Shown: positions 50,101 to 63,723 of the stretch, piece by piece
Layout: each line of letters opens with the position of its first letter
How positions within the stretch are numbered: position 1 is the first letter of the stretch
Assembly (NCBI GenBank): GCA_963281155.1
Contig: CAUJLY010000006.1
Coordinates: 1,426,001-1,490,000 of the forward strand
Direction of reading: 5' to 3'
Origin: Rhabditophanes sp. KR3021
Lineage: Eukaryota; Nematoda; Chromadorea; Rhabditida; Alloionematidae
DNA length: 64,000 nt
Made by a program: the position numbers and the translations under genes
The notes under the pieces: model-generated
The model's input: only the letters and a program-made list of their open reading frames with translations
Database searches by the model: none
What the model was told of the DNA's origin: nothing

Positions 50101-51836
50101 TGGGACGAAACATTTCCCCTCGCCTTGATTTGCCTCCATCTGTACATTTAAGTTATCGCCCAATATCTTGTAGTCTTCTCTAACCATAACAGAGTTTTGT
50201 TTAGATCGTTTCTGAAATATGAGAATAATATAAATTATTAAAAATACTTCGATTATATCTATAATGGTGATTAAAGTTAAAATAGACAAATCATTTTAGA
50301 TGTGACTTCCTATTTAAAAGTTACTACCACAAACATATCAATAAATCATTACAGATGTCAAACTTGACAACATCTCTATCTCCTCACCAAAATGATATTT
50401 AGCTCACACAAAATCATTAAATAAAGTATGATCGTTATTATGATGTCTTGCAAAAATATAACATTTTCTCATAAAGAGCACCATCTTTTAGATTAACAAT
50501 TTTATAATTAAGGCAAAGGATGATTAGAATCATTTTGACTATCATCATACACACCAACTTTTTTCAATAATTATACTTGAAGATGGAGTGAGACATATTA
50601 AATGATATTATAATACTAATTATGACCATTAAATAAATAGATTTGTCCACTTTAAAAGAAAATAACCCTATTTGTGTTGATATTTAGGAATTGTGATTCA
50701 AAAAACAAACATACCTGTATTTCACTCGCCTTAACAGTTTCCAAAAAGAACTGATGCTGCCCAATTGTGGTACTCCATAAATTTTTTGATTGCTCCGGGC
50801 AAGTGCAAAAATAATTGTGCAACCTTTTGACTACGTTTGATGACAACGACTCCGATCTATTAAAAATGGCTGTTAGAGATGTTGGATGAATGAGTTTGTT
50901 ACCTCGATTGTAATTTGTTTAAACTATTTTCTTTGGCAAGTGGTGATTGATTTTGGTGGCTTGCATATTTAGCCTCAATTTCAACGCTAAAACGATGCTC
51001 ATAATGAAGGAAATTTATTGAGTTTTGGTAGCTAAACACTTTTTCTGCTTTGATTAAATCACTTTCGCAATATTGGATTATCGAGGTTTGGTTGACGGCA
51101 AGGAAGAGGCTTTTGTTTTTGACATCTTTCACCTGATAATATCGTGAACCATAGTTTACAGCTGTTTCGGCAATCTTCACAAATTGAACCATTGAAAAAC
51201 CTTTCTTCTCACCTTGAAGCTTTTTGTATTCCAATCCGATTTCGCTTCTCATTTCAGACAACAGTCTATTGCATTTTTTCAAAACATTCTTAGGCACATA
51301 AACAGAGTTAAATAGAACTGTAAAAAGTTTATCACTAACAAAATCTCCCTCAAGTATTTGAAGCAGCAGGGCGTATAATTTGATGTAATCCTCATGATAT
51401 AAATCTAATTGTCCTTTAAGCATCTGTGCCTTTGCTTCAAAAAAGAAAATGTTTACGGCAGCGGGAGATGTTAAAGTCAAACAATTTGTGACAAAGTACT
51501 TTATCGAAAATTGTAGTTGTATCGGTTCTATAGAACCTATATCAAACTCATTTCCAAAGTCGATTTTTAGATGTTCGCACTGAACTACATACGAGCATTC
51601 TGCCAACCAATGGTAATGGCCACTAAAAAAGTAATCGCCATTATTTAATACAAATAAACTTACTTGTCTAAGATTAAAGCAACACCAAAATATCGATGAT
51701 CCTTTTTGTCATCTAAATTGCACTGAAGGGCACCTATTTCAAATAATTCGGAAACCTTGAAACTTTTAGTAATAATTAGCTCAAATTTAATGCCATTCGG
51801 CAGTGAGTATTCTGCCTTTCTCCCGAATTCAGTCAT
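47178..51836 (-). CDS. FRMD4-type FERM protein with cytohesin-binding CUPID domain
   Basis: Seven exons, 51664-51836, 50903-51622, 50715-50856, 50084-50211, 48690-49047, 47951-48612 and 47178-47901, give 968 residues. Family: human FRMD4A/B scaffolds join PAR-3 and cytohesins to activate ARF6 at epithelial junctions. The FERM domain fills residues 1 to about 340 (YFGVALILD, NGHYHWLAEC, YGSRYYQVKDVKNKSLFLAV, then the PH-like lobe ending in LWSTTIGQHQFFLE). Residues about 420-560 match the CUPID region: a coiled coil (QAKVLRKQLVEKKEVLGEEL), EEAETTGKLP, IGTSFALS, QRKIVDAANKLASDK and KKRKRDFEAAHTKLKGLE. The rest is a Ser/Asn/Gln-rich disordered tail. The start follows a TTTTAG acceptor immediately before the ATG. 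The fourth intron (1,036 nt) contains nothing recognised; the others are 39-96 nt except this one. Confidence 0.88.
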
Positions 51837-54800
51837 CCTAAAAAGGGTAATAATAAGAGATGAGTAAGAGGAATAAAACGATTGATCAAAGTGACGGTAT
51901 ACTTTGACTTTTATTTAAAGCAATAGGTTATGACGATCTATCTATTACTTATTATATTTATCTACAAATCGAATAACCCCACCACACCCTAAATGCATCA
52001 TCTTCCATACACCATTCCCTTTCTTCAAACAAATGATACAACACTGCCGAGATGCTTGATGCCATTTCACCAATATCCCAACCCAAACGACCCTAATAAA
52101 AGGGTCAAGATGGTGGTGCTTTTAAACTAATTCCAATCCACAACAAACGACAAACCTTAATCATTTGTAATTGTTTTATACAAACCAATCCATTAGACGA
52201 ATAATTAGCCTAGATAAGGCTTTTATTTGATTGTGGGAAACTGATTGGGCTGTGTCAATAAATTGCAGTAGCATCTTTACAAATGTATTCAATTGGCAAT
52301 AGGAAACAATAATTTGAAGGGAATATGCAAAAAAATATGACGTTAAACTTATACAAAAATTTATTTATACAAATGGATCTAGAGACGTTTTCTCTTCTTG
52401 CAATTAGATAAATGGTTGAGGGTATTGCGTGCACAAAAAAAGCCTCTTTAGTGTACGAAGTTGGCATAAAGAAGGTAGTAGAGTATGTTTTAGATTTAAC
52501 TTGATTTGCCGTGCCAACCATTTAGACAAGGAAACAAAATGGTGGGTAAGGCCAAATTATAGAGAAAACAATAACCAAACATAAAGAGTTTACTTTTAGT
52601 AGTGTCTTAAAGTTTCCGGTAACTCGAAGGTGACAAATAGTGGTCTCTTTTCAGTAGTAAACACAACAACAAACCAACTAGACCACAACACATCTCACAA
52701 GGAACTACTAATTTGTCAACTTTAACCACAATAAATATCGTATGGTCATTGTATAGGATATATATTTAGTACATATTCAATTTATTGCTCTTTCTTCCCC
52801 AATCATCCTAACGAGTCAAGTTTTGAAAGGGTGCTAGTAAATGGTACTCAAAACGTAAGAACCACTGATCTGTATGATAATAATATATCACAGGTATCCT
52901 TAATATACACCAACTACTATCATTTTTGTAGCAGAAACAAAATACGCACAAGAAAAGGTGTAGGTATGTAAATATATGAAAGGGAGTTAATGCGCAGTAG
53001 TAAGTTATAATTGTATTATAATGTGCATATCGACAACACACAAAACATCTTCTTTTCAATAAAAGTTAATTTTTTGTGTGTATGTGTGTACGTTAATCGG
53101 TCTAGTTGATTTAAAGTTCTTGATAATTTAAAGTGTGTTTGAAAAGTCGTTTCCTAGGAAGGGACAAGATCATAATATTTTGTTGTCAAAAGAAGCAATT
53201 GGAAGAATTTTTTATTTTGAAACACAAAAATAAATACTTTGTGATGAAAGACAATGTAATAAAAAATGTAACGATCTAGAGTATATTTGATGTACATACA
53301 GGAGGACTAAAAATGGCGCCTTTTTTAAAATGAAAGGGATATGGATATATTTATTAAGAAGGCATAATGGCAACATCAAAAGAAATGATACATCAAAATT
53401 GGTTTAATAATTATGTTAACAAACATCCACATAAATCAAAACCAGAAGTAAATGAAATGCAATTAAAATAGACATACACTAAATTAGATACATTATTTTT
53501 AAACGTCATCATGGCTACATTAACTTGATTGAAATGCCTACGATTGTTATCCTTAATGAGAAATGAATGAATTATTTATTCATACATTAAACTATGAATT
53601 GAATAACTCTTACCAATGAATAGGATGTTTTATTACGAATTGTAATGAAGAGTATGGATCACAAAGTTTTTGTTTGTTGTATTAGAACAATTTTTGAAGA
53701 TATGTTAAAAATGTGTGATGATGTCCATCATATAGTGTACTCTTTACTATTATTGTGCTTAATGTCAAATATATCTTCTTTAGTTATTTGATAAACTGGT
53801 ATTGAAAATTGGTACAAAAAATGAATTGATTCGAGTGGAAAAGACTCTTTGCATTCGTTATTTGTTTGTTCATAAGTAAGGTATCAAAAGAAGTTGAGGA
53901 TTCAATATATGCTGTGTAATTTAAAAGCTGTAACATGATTATCCTTAAAAATGCGCATGTTGTTGTATTCATAATCACGCCTATTACAACAACTCTTATT
54001 GTTCTAATTAATTTATTATGTCTATAACATGTTTATTATGTACGAGAATATCAATTTAATTTTGAAATAATAAATTCGGCGACTTCTAAAAATAGTTAAG
54101 TTTTTGTCCTTCTATTAATCTAACTAATCACAATATTTACATTTTTTCAGATTTTACTAATCATTAATATAGAGTCTTGCCGTGACGAATAATGGATGCA
54201 TTATATAGTTGCGAAAATCTCGTGTCTACAAAACAATAACTCAAAGATTTGGTAATTGATAGAAAACGGCGATTCAAAAGTTGCAGGAACTGCCATTTTT
54301 TATCAGCTCTACAAAATGTAATTAAAAGAATTAAACGAGCAAATTATTTTCAAGTTTTGCAAATTTATCAGGATTGACTTTAAAGAAGTGTTGCGTGTAT
54401 AAATTTCACGTTGCACATATAGCTGGATTCTAATTGCTATATGTCTCCATCTGGTCAATCTTTTGAAACACTGTTTTTCACATAAAAGTATTATTTCCCA
54501 AAATAAATGAGAGTTAAAAATGTTTCTTTCTAAATAAAAGTGGTCTTTAAATTTGTTGTTGTTATTCTTTTTGTATTTGATATTGGTTAAATATTGTCTA
54601 GAAATGAACAAAATACCTTAAATCATAAAGCTGTGGATGTATCTTCTTTGCCTATGAAGTGAATGATCTACCACATCCTTACTTTAATAGTTCCCCAAAT
54701 TATAGAAAAGATGAAAACCGAAATCATTTTTCTTCTTTAAAGGTGAAGGAGGGCATGAGAAAATCAAATTGCTAAATATCTAGTAAACTAATAATGATTT

Positions 54801-55272
54801 AATTTAAACATATAGCAATGCTTCTTTGATCACCTTTTCTTTTATTATTATTAGTTAGCCCCAATCCAACAACAAGGAAGAGACAAAAAAGTTTATTTAA
54901 TATTAACAGCTGTCAAAATGAATATCTAAATCTACATCATATCTCAGAAAACTTCGGATGCCATTAGTCAACAAGAGTGATCTTTATTTTTAAACGCCTT
55001 GTTCCTAACAACCAAAATAACTTAACAATAGGCGCCATTAGGTGCGTACATTATTATGTCATTTGGATAGCCTAGTAATTATATAAAGATATCAAAGCAT
55101 TGGTTAAATATATCACTCTATAAGAAATACATATTTCTACCAATTGAAACCACTTTACCATTAGGCAGTTTGTTTTACCAGGATGCTAATCAATTGAAGA
55201 GATTATATATTAATATATATAGATCATATCAACTCCTTAGCTATATCATTTTAAGAATAATATTTCAATAAA
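51837..55272. other. Gene-poor stretch of about 3.4 kb
   Basis: AT-rich sequence with short open frames at 52255-52521, 52808-53059, 53784-53978 and 54309-54611 (all minus). They are hydrophobic or low complexity and lack recognisable domains or splice context. The interval separates the divergent FRMD4-like and TWK genes. Confidence 0.5.
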
Positions 55273-57062
55273 ATGGGACGTGAAGGTCCTTTTATCGTTG
55301 AAGATGACAATTTTAATGTTGATTCGGATGATGAAGAAAATCAGGAAGACGAAATTCCCATGGAAAGGGATTTAACAGCTGCTGGACCGCCATTAACTGA
55401 AGATGATAATGGAGACAAGGCTCAGGATAGACAAACCAGAGTCATTCAGGTAATATAAAAACAATATTTTTATTAATTGGCAAACATGTTTTTAGCTGGC
55501 ACGGATGATTTTACCTCATGTTGGTTTGGTACTTTTGCTGATACTTTATTTACTAATCGGAGCATCTATATTTCATTTTATTGAAGCTCCAAATGAATTA
55601 GAAGTAAGCTTTTGGTTGACTGCATTTACAATCTTTTTAGACAAGAAACAAAGAATTGCATACAATTTTTGGGTTAAGGGACCAATTTCATGAAAACATC
55701 TGGAATTTAACTCAATCAGGGAATACAATTATTTCCCGAGAATCATTCAATGGCCTCGGCCAAGAATACTTTGAAAAATTAGTGATAAATATATTCCAAG
55801 CCTATAGAAATCAATTTATAAATGAACGTCATCTATTAAATAAAACTGATGGAGAAGAAATGTTATGGACATTCGCTAATAGCGTGTTCTTTTCAACCAC
55901 CGTGATAACAACGATAGGGTATGGCAATATTGTGCCTATTACTCAGTGGGGAAAACTAGCCTGCATCGGGTTTGCATTATTCGGCATTCCTTTGTTACTA
56001 GTAACTATTGCTGATATAGGGAAGTTTCTATCTGACTTTCTGAGCTTCTTGCATAGATCGTATAATGAATTTATGCGCAAGTTACGGACTCAGTCTCGAC
56101 GAATATCACACCATTATAGGGATCGTTCTTTGAATGACTCACAGCATAGCGGGGCTTCAACACCCAATAAAGCAGGTAGCATTAACTTGAATGATATTGA
56201 TATGGATTCGGAAGATGGCAATTCAGATCATCAAGAATCACTTCGAATTCCTGTGGTAATGGTTTTGTTTGTATTGGTAGCTTATACGGCTATTGGCGGT
56301 CTTTTATTTAAAGCTTGGGAGGGTTGGCCGTACTTCGATGCCTTTTATTTTTGTTTTATTACAATGGCTACTATTGGTAACTTTAAGAAGTTCTTTTTTA
56401 TAATTGCGTTTTAAAGGTTTTGGTGATATTTGCCCCACAGAGCAAGTTTACATGTTCTTTACAATGGCTTACATTATATTTGGTCTTTCACTAGCAACTA
56501 TGTGCATAGATCTGGCCGGTACAGAATATATTAGCAAAATTCATTACATCGGAACAAAAATGGAGGATGCAAAAGGAGCAGTGATGAGTGGTCTTCAAGT
56601 AGGAGAGAACCTCTTAAAGCATAAGGGAATAGAGGTAATAAGAACGGCTGGCGGTAAATTCATAAAAGTTCGAGGAGATGTTTTAAATCAAAAACAAGCT
56701 CGTGAGTTGGGAGTAGGCTATATTTTAGCTGAATTGCAATATGAGCATAAAAATGTCTTGTATGAACCATTAACTGTTACCGTCCAGCGAATCGTGAAAG
56801 AACACAATATTAAGGTAACTAATTACACTTCCAAATATAATCTAACCATTCTCTGGGCCCTTCTTGCTTACAGATTTTACCGGGAGAAATTACAGACAAC
56901 GAAGGTTACATTGTGCAAAATAAAAGTTACGATAAACCTATAACCAAACAACTAAAGCAAATGGCAGCATCTCCCAACTTCATTCATCGACTCTTAGTTC
57001 CAAGTAGAAAAGGAGGCTCCGTTTTATATGTACCATTTGTATTGAAAGAAACAGATATATAA
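55273..57062 (+). CDS. TWK two-pore-domain potassium channel
   Basis: Five exons, 55273-55449, 55496-55603, 55641-56376, 56417-56814 and 56874-57062 (introns 46, 37, 40 and 59 nt), give 535 residues. This K2P channel sets background K+ conductance at the plasma membrane. The N-terminus is acidic and cytosolic. M1 is GLVLLLILYLLIGASIFHFI. A long extracellular loop with NLT and NKT sites precedes pore 1, TTIGYGN. M2 is ACIGFALFGIPLLLVT. A cytosolic Arg/Ser-rich linker leads to M3 (VVMVLFVLVAYTAIGGLLF). Pore 2 is ATIGFGD, with the third intron cutting inside this filter codon. M4 is FTMAYIIFGLSLATMCIDLA. The cytosolic C-terminus is about 180 residues. Nematodes have dozens of TWK paralogues, so the exact one is not assigned. 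It is convergent with sem-5. Confidence 0.93.
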
Positions 57063-57398
57063 TTTATTAAAAAACATTATTGTCGTATAAGCTTTATTAA
57101 AAGATAACTGATATTTAAGGTAATTTATTTGGCGGTGCATATAAGTATCAAAATGCATTGAGTTTACCAAATAAATTTAATTAATTATATGTTTGGGAAA
57201 ATAATAAAATAACGATTTGGAGTAATTTTAGTTATTTATCATAATTGGCAATTGGAATCTGGGGCATCTTTGTTGGTACATTAGTTATTTAATTTTAGAT
57301 GAGTGTGTTAAACTTCTTTTTTGGTGAAGACTAACTTTATTAGGATGGATTGGGAATGAATATTAAAACGTACGACCCAACCTTTGTTGAACTAATAT
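57063..57398. other. Intergenic gap between convergent genes
   Basis: A 336-nt AT-rich gap between the 3' ends of the TWK channel and sem-5. It presumably carries both 3' UTRs; no other feature was seen. Confidence 0.55.
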
Positions 57399-58142
<744 letters not shown>

Positions 58143-61100
58143 TGCAACTAAAAAATGATGAATGACAAATTATGACAAAAGATCATTGGTAAATGATAAT
58201 AATAAAAGACGGCTCAATATATAACAGTTTAATAAATTATTTGCTCAATAACAACATCAAAACATCATAATAATATACTTCTTGTTAATCTCTAAAATAC
58301 AAAGAACATTTTGCAATGATTGCTTCTTAAACAAATGAAAACAATAAACCAGTGTTGAGTGGAATATTTTTGCCAACTAAATTCGCCAAAGCAAAATAAC
58401 CATCTTATTAAAATGATTTTGTATTGATCTATCCACAAAATACATTCTAAACTCAAATAGTTGTAAAAATGAGAAACATATAAGAGAGGACCCATTCTTT
58501 GGGATGAATAGAAAATTGTATCGCTTGTTGCATATTAAAGGGAATAATTTTTTGTATATACAAAAATGGTTGTATTACAAAATAGAGAGAGTGTGCAAAT
58601 GATGTAGTCATAATACTTCCGAATGACATATATCGTCCATTTTTGCCACAAAGTCATGGTCGTCACTTGTCGGTGTCGATTATTTTTTGTTACTGATTGC
58701 AAGAGAGAATAATGTAGTAGATTAAAGCAGTCAATTCGGTTTAATCAATTTAGCTTACATTACAAAATGTTTTAAAAAATATGGTCTCTTTCAAACTGAA
58801 GACACTACATAGTTGTGTCATTTAGAAGGACCATTTGCATGTCAAAAATATGTATTAACTAACGTCAGGTACATGTGGTTGGTGAAGAAATGAAGTAAGA
58901 ATGCAACATAATTATACAAAACAATCTTTTTGACAAATTCTAAACGCGACTTAGATTACGCGCCTGACTAATTACAATTCAATCTTGGTAAATCAATCAT
59001 GTGCAAAGGTAACGTAAATACCAACTAATCGAAAGCATCTTAGACTTGATAATTACAAGTTTTAAACCACTTTCAGTAGTATCATCTTTTGTCAATCATT
59101 TTATTCTCAGCTAAAATTTCCTTCTCATATAAAAGACAACACAAATATATTTTTAGATATTTGCGACATATTAAGTTTGTAAGTGAATAATAACATGAAA
59201 ATATAGAGAATTCAGAGACATTATTTATTTCAAGCAAGCATCTTGTCTCAAAGCATATATTTCCTACTCAACTACATTTAATTGGAATAAGAAACATTTA
59301 CTACCACTCAAGGAACAAATATAGTTGTATGGTACTTAGTATTTTAGGATACTAATAATAATCTTTGAGATGTATGTTACTTGGCACGTGCTAATAACTT
59401 TTATTGTCTAATAAAATCGAATAAAGTCACAAATAAGACTGTCAGATGTTTGCAAAAGGTTATGTTTTTTTCAATTTATTTAAACAGTATTTAACAATAT
59501 TAATAAATATTTAAACTTGCTGTATTTTATCAAATACTTGTTTGCTAATATTTAATATAATAAAATTGTACAACATTTAGGTATAGTTTAATCAGAACAA
59601 ATAAATGTATATTATGGCGCAAATCAATTTTAGTAAGCATCAAAAACAGCCACCTATTTAACTCCTACTACTTCCTATTTGGTAAGCCCGACTAAAACAA
59701 AAACATTGATTTTATAAGCAATTGTTTTTTAAATACTTCGACCTAGATTTGCATATACTATTTGGAGATGAATCACTAATAATATTCATAGTATGTACAC
59801 AGTTGATCATCCAAATATAATATGAGGAGGAAATAAATATGTTGGTTCGTTTAAATAAAATTAAACCAAAAATTGTGATGTTATCTAATAGGATAAGAAA
59901 GGTCTTGGACTTTAAGCAAATTGTAAATGAACCTTAAACTATAAATTTAAATATATAAACTAGCAAAAGACTTTCCGACCGCCAATGGTCCGTTAACAAC
60001 ATTATATTATATCGCTCACAATGAGTAAATATATAAATCCAATGACAAAGATGAGAACAAACTTTTTTAAAGAAATTTCTTTTGATAAATGACTTATGCA
60101 TATTTAAAGAGGACGCCATTAACTTGTAAAAACAATTTTTAGAAGATATATTCTAAAAAGGAATTTCATCCTCGTTTGTGGGGTATTTTAATAACGGGGT
60201 TGACGGTTGTGAAAAGACATTAATAAGTTGGTCAATCATCTGCTTGTCGAACGCAGGTAGCTTATTATTAACAAGAATGGCATCTGTCATCTTTTTTATT
60301 TGTTTATAGCAATTAAATTTATTAATAAAGTGAGATAAAAGTTTTAAATAAAAATGTGGTATAATTATTATCAAAAGCCATATATGTTCTCTTTGACATA
60401 ATAATACACCACAGTTATATACGGCCAATCAAATATAAAGTTGGAAAGGGTAAGTTCAAAAAGTGTATTCGAAATGGCAAAATGAGGAGTGGGATATGCG
60501 ATGTAATGAAAGCTATATTTAATTTGTTGGTTTGGATTAGTCCATATGCAGACGGTCATCTCTACGCTGCATACTCTTTGTTCTAGTAGTTGAGTGTCTG
60601 CTCGACCAGCTAAAATAACGAGACTCCTTTCAACATTTAAAAGCTATGTAGTCCTGCAACGAAGTTCTGTCAACCCAATAAGTGTAATAAGCGTATGTCT
60701 ATGTGTGCGTATGGTGTTAACCGAAAAATTGTATGATGTAATTTATGTCTCATTTTATGATTCTGGCTATTTAAAAATTTAAAGTTCTGTAACTTTTGTC
60801 GCAACAGATTCATCCTTAAGTCCAGATAAAAATAGAGCTTTTTAATTAAACCTATCCAGAGGATCTAATCTTTGTGACGCTCTAATAATTTGATTCCAAA
60901 ATAATCATCTCCCTGCGCTTAAAGACTTAATCACCAGCTCTGCTTAAATACACATAACACCAATCACTTAAAAGGTATACATTTCAACGTATACATAATG
61001 CTTCCATAAAAGTAATTTGATTTGGCGAAAAGATAATAGTTAATGAGATATTTTATCTATTATCAATATTAGTCGCTCTATATCGCTAAAATACTAGCTT

Positions 61101-63723
61101 GTCCACTTTACTTCAATCATTGATTCCTAGCCTTTTCTGTTTGGTATACTGAAATAATTTATTCTTCTCATAATAAGCAGACATATCCTTTTTTAATAAT
61201 CAACATTTACTTATACTAATGGGTGCTGTATTTAATTCATATTAAGCAATGCATCCTAGTTTGTGATAACAAGGTGCGACTTCTAAACATTCTTTGCCTG
61301 CCAATTCATTTAATGAGAAAGAGTGTGCAATGAAGGTCCTAGAGTATCCATAGAAACCTCAATAAATTCAATAATACAAATGAATGCTCCTAACTCTTGC
61401 CCTAACTTCTCTACTTTCTTTAATCTTTGTTGACAACAAGATACCACCAATTTGAAATGTAATTTAAAGCATACACTTTACTTAATCTAGTATAATTGAT
61501 ATTTGGTAACATATTTATTATATTCCTATAATAGTTTAAGTTGATATGATTTGAGTTGTGCTCCTTTGCAATTGTTTAGTTTAATTTTACTTTGAACCAA
61601 CATCAGTATTCATGATTTGTGTTGTTTGCATGGTTAAGAGCGACCATCTCACCAATGTTAACACTTCTTTTGAGGGGAAAGAAGATAGTTTAAATATATG
61701 TGTAGAAAAACGTTTATATCATATTGATAAAGCTTACAAATAGATGCTTTGTATTGATAAGAGACTTTGTATATGTTTGCTCGACTTCAATGAGTCTCTC
61801 AGTTGGCTGATATTTTTTAAATAAACGAGGAGTATAAGACTAATTACGCATATAAATTTTATTTTATGCCTTCTACCATTATGATGTACCCAAAAAAGAC
61901 TTAGTTTCTCTGATAGTAGAGCGGTATATGCATATGAATTGCATATATATATGTACGTATACGTTTTAATACTACTACTGAGCGACGACGCCATTTTTTG
62001 TCTCTCAAATCAATGATTAACACTTTATAGACTGTATCCACAAATAATATGTAATTAATATACGGCATTTATACAATCTGATAAGCGAACATACACATCT
62101 TTCTATACTGCATATATTTATATTTATCGTCAACATCACTACATACCTCATACTTTGCTAATCGTTCTCATCGTTTATCGCTCACCCTTTGTTTCTTCTA
62201 CAATTTGGTGTAGGAACAAAGGACATTAAGAAAAGCTATCAATATCTACACGTATATACATTTATTTAACTCTACTAATGTGTTTATATTTTTGATATGA
62301 TCATCAATGGTATGGACAGCAGTTTGTTTGGTGTTTACGACGGCTTTTTATTGTTCCAAACAAAAATGAACATTTCATTTTGGAAATTTATTATTCTCTA
62401 TACTTTAACATATCCACACTTCAATTAATAAAACTGTTGCCTATATAGTCTGCACAGTTTCTTTTCAATAGTTGTGTTCTTCATCTATTTCCGAAAATGT
62501 ATTTAATTGCGACTCGTACAATTTAATTTTAATATGCCAGTGGCGAGTTTAGAAAAGTCAAACTCCAAAAGTGCATGTCCATTTGGCAGATGTAATATTA
62601 AAAAACTGGGAATAACTTTTTTGAAGTATCATTGATAGAAGGGCGCCTGGGTAAAAGTTTGACATACACATACTACGCTACCACCTCAAATAAATTATGC
62701 AATGCACACTTTTCATAATTTATAGTCGTTTTTTATTTCCACCAACATTCGTTCTCTTGTGGCTATTACTAATGATGGTTGTGTGTATGATACATGTACA
62801 CATTTTCACCATACATTATCATGTTAACATGATCGAAGACAATCATTAAACATTTTAGATATTTAAGAATGCGGTCAAATTTTTTTATTCCAAAAGCCTA
62901 CAAAATTATATCTATCCACATCATATTATAGATAAAAGCATTAGTTGTTCTTTTAGCTTTCAAGTTTTGAAAGTTAACCAGACAAGTAAGTAACTTTCCA
63001 AATTGTTTCGATACATTTTGTTATGCCTATTCAAGATGTTTATTTATTAAATGGTTTATCTACTTATCATAATATAGAGTTGTGATTAATAATAAAGACA
63101 TATCGAATGTTCGCAGTCAAAGATTTGTTTAGATGTGTGTTTTGTAGTGATCAATTCCATTTATTTAAACAAACTTACCTCCACACCTAATTGATAACAA
63201 TTATACTGCAGAAGTTTGATTATTAGTCAATGATTGGACTTTGTTTGAGCTGGTATTTGGATGGTAGATATGAAGACACCTTTTGACACTATTCTTCGTC
63301 GTGAGACTTTGCTATAGATATCTATGTAATTATTGTTTCTTTGCAACATTTAATCTTTATATGCGCATTCCTAATCTAGTTCCTTCCCACATCCAAACAT
63401 TACTATTGATCTCTATACGCAATGAATCATAAGTTAAATTTCCATTCATTGTTTTACTTTATTAGCTACATTTAAAAAGTTGTTATGATTATTTCCAAAA
63501 GTACCTTGGCGAGCTTCAAATCCAGAGTATCTACAATGAAAGTCCAAATGTGTCGCCTTAAAATGATTTATTGAATGTGTTCGTTAACAATATCCGTCGC
63601 CATCTTAACGAAAGAGAGTCTAAATGCATTAGATTGTTAATAATTATATACTTTTAGTTGCCCTATACACTCTAGCTTATTCGCAATTAGTTTTATTTAC
63701 TACAAAATAATTGGTTAGTCAAG
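58143..63723. other. Gene-poor stretch of about 5.6 kb
   Basis: Very AT-rich sequence with only short open frames, such as 60153-60290 (45 codons, minus) and 61734-61994 (minus). None has a recognised domain. No tRNA-like or repeated elements were identified. It lies between divergent genes and may include distal regulatory sequence or long introns of unseen genes. Confidence 0.45.

Noticed and set aside
60153..60290. 45-codon minus-strand frame reading MTDAILVNNKLPAFDKQ...
   Set aside because: It reads somewhat like protein, but is very short, isolated in a gene-poor stretch and without a known domain; RNA-seq would decide.
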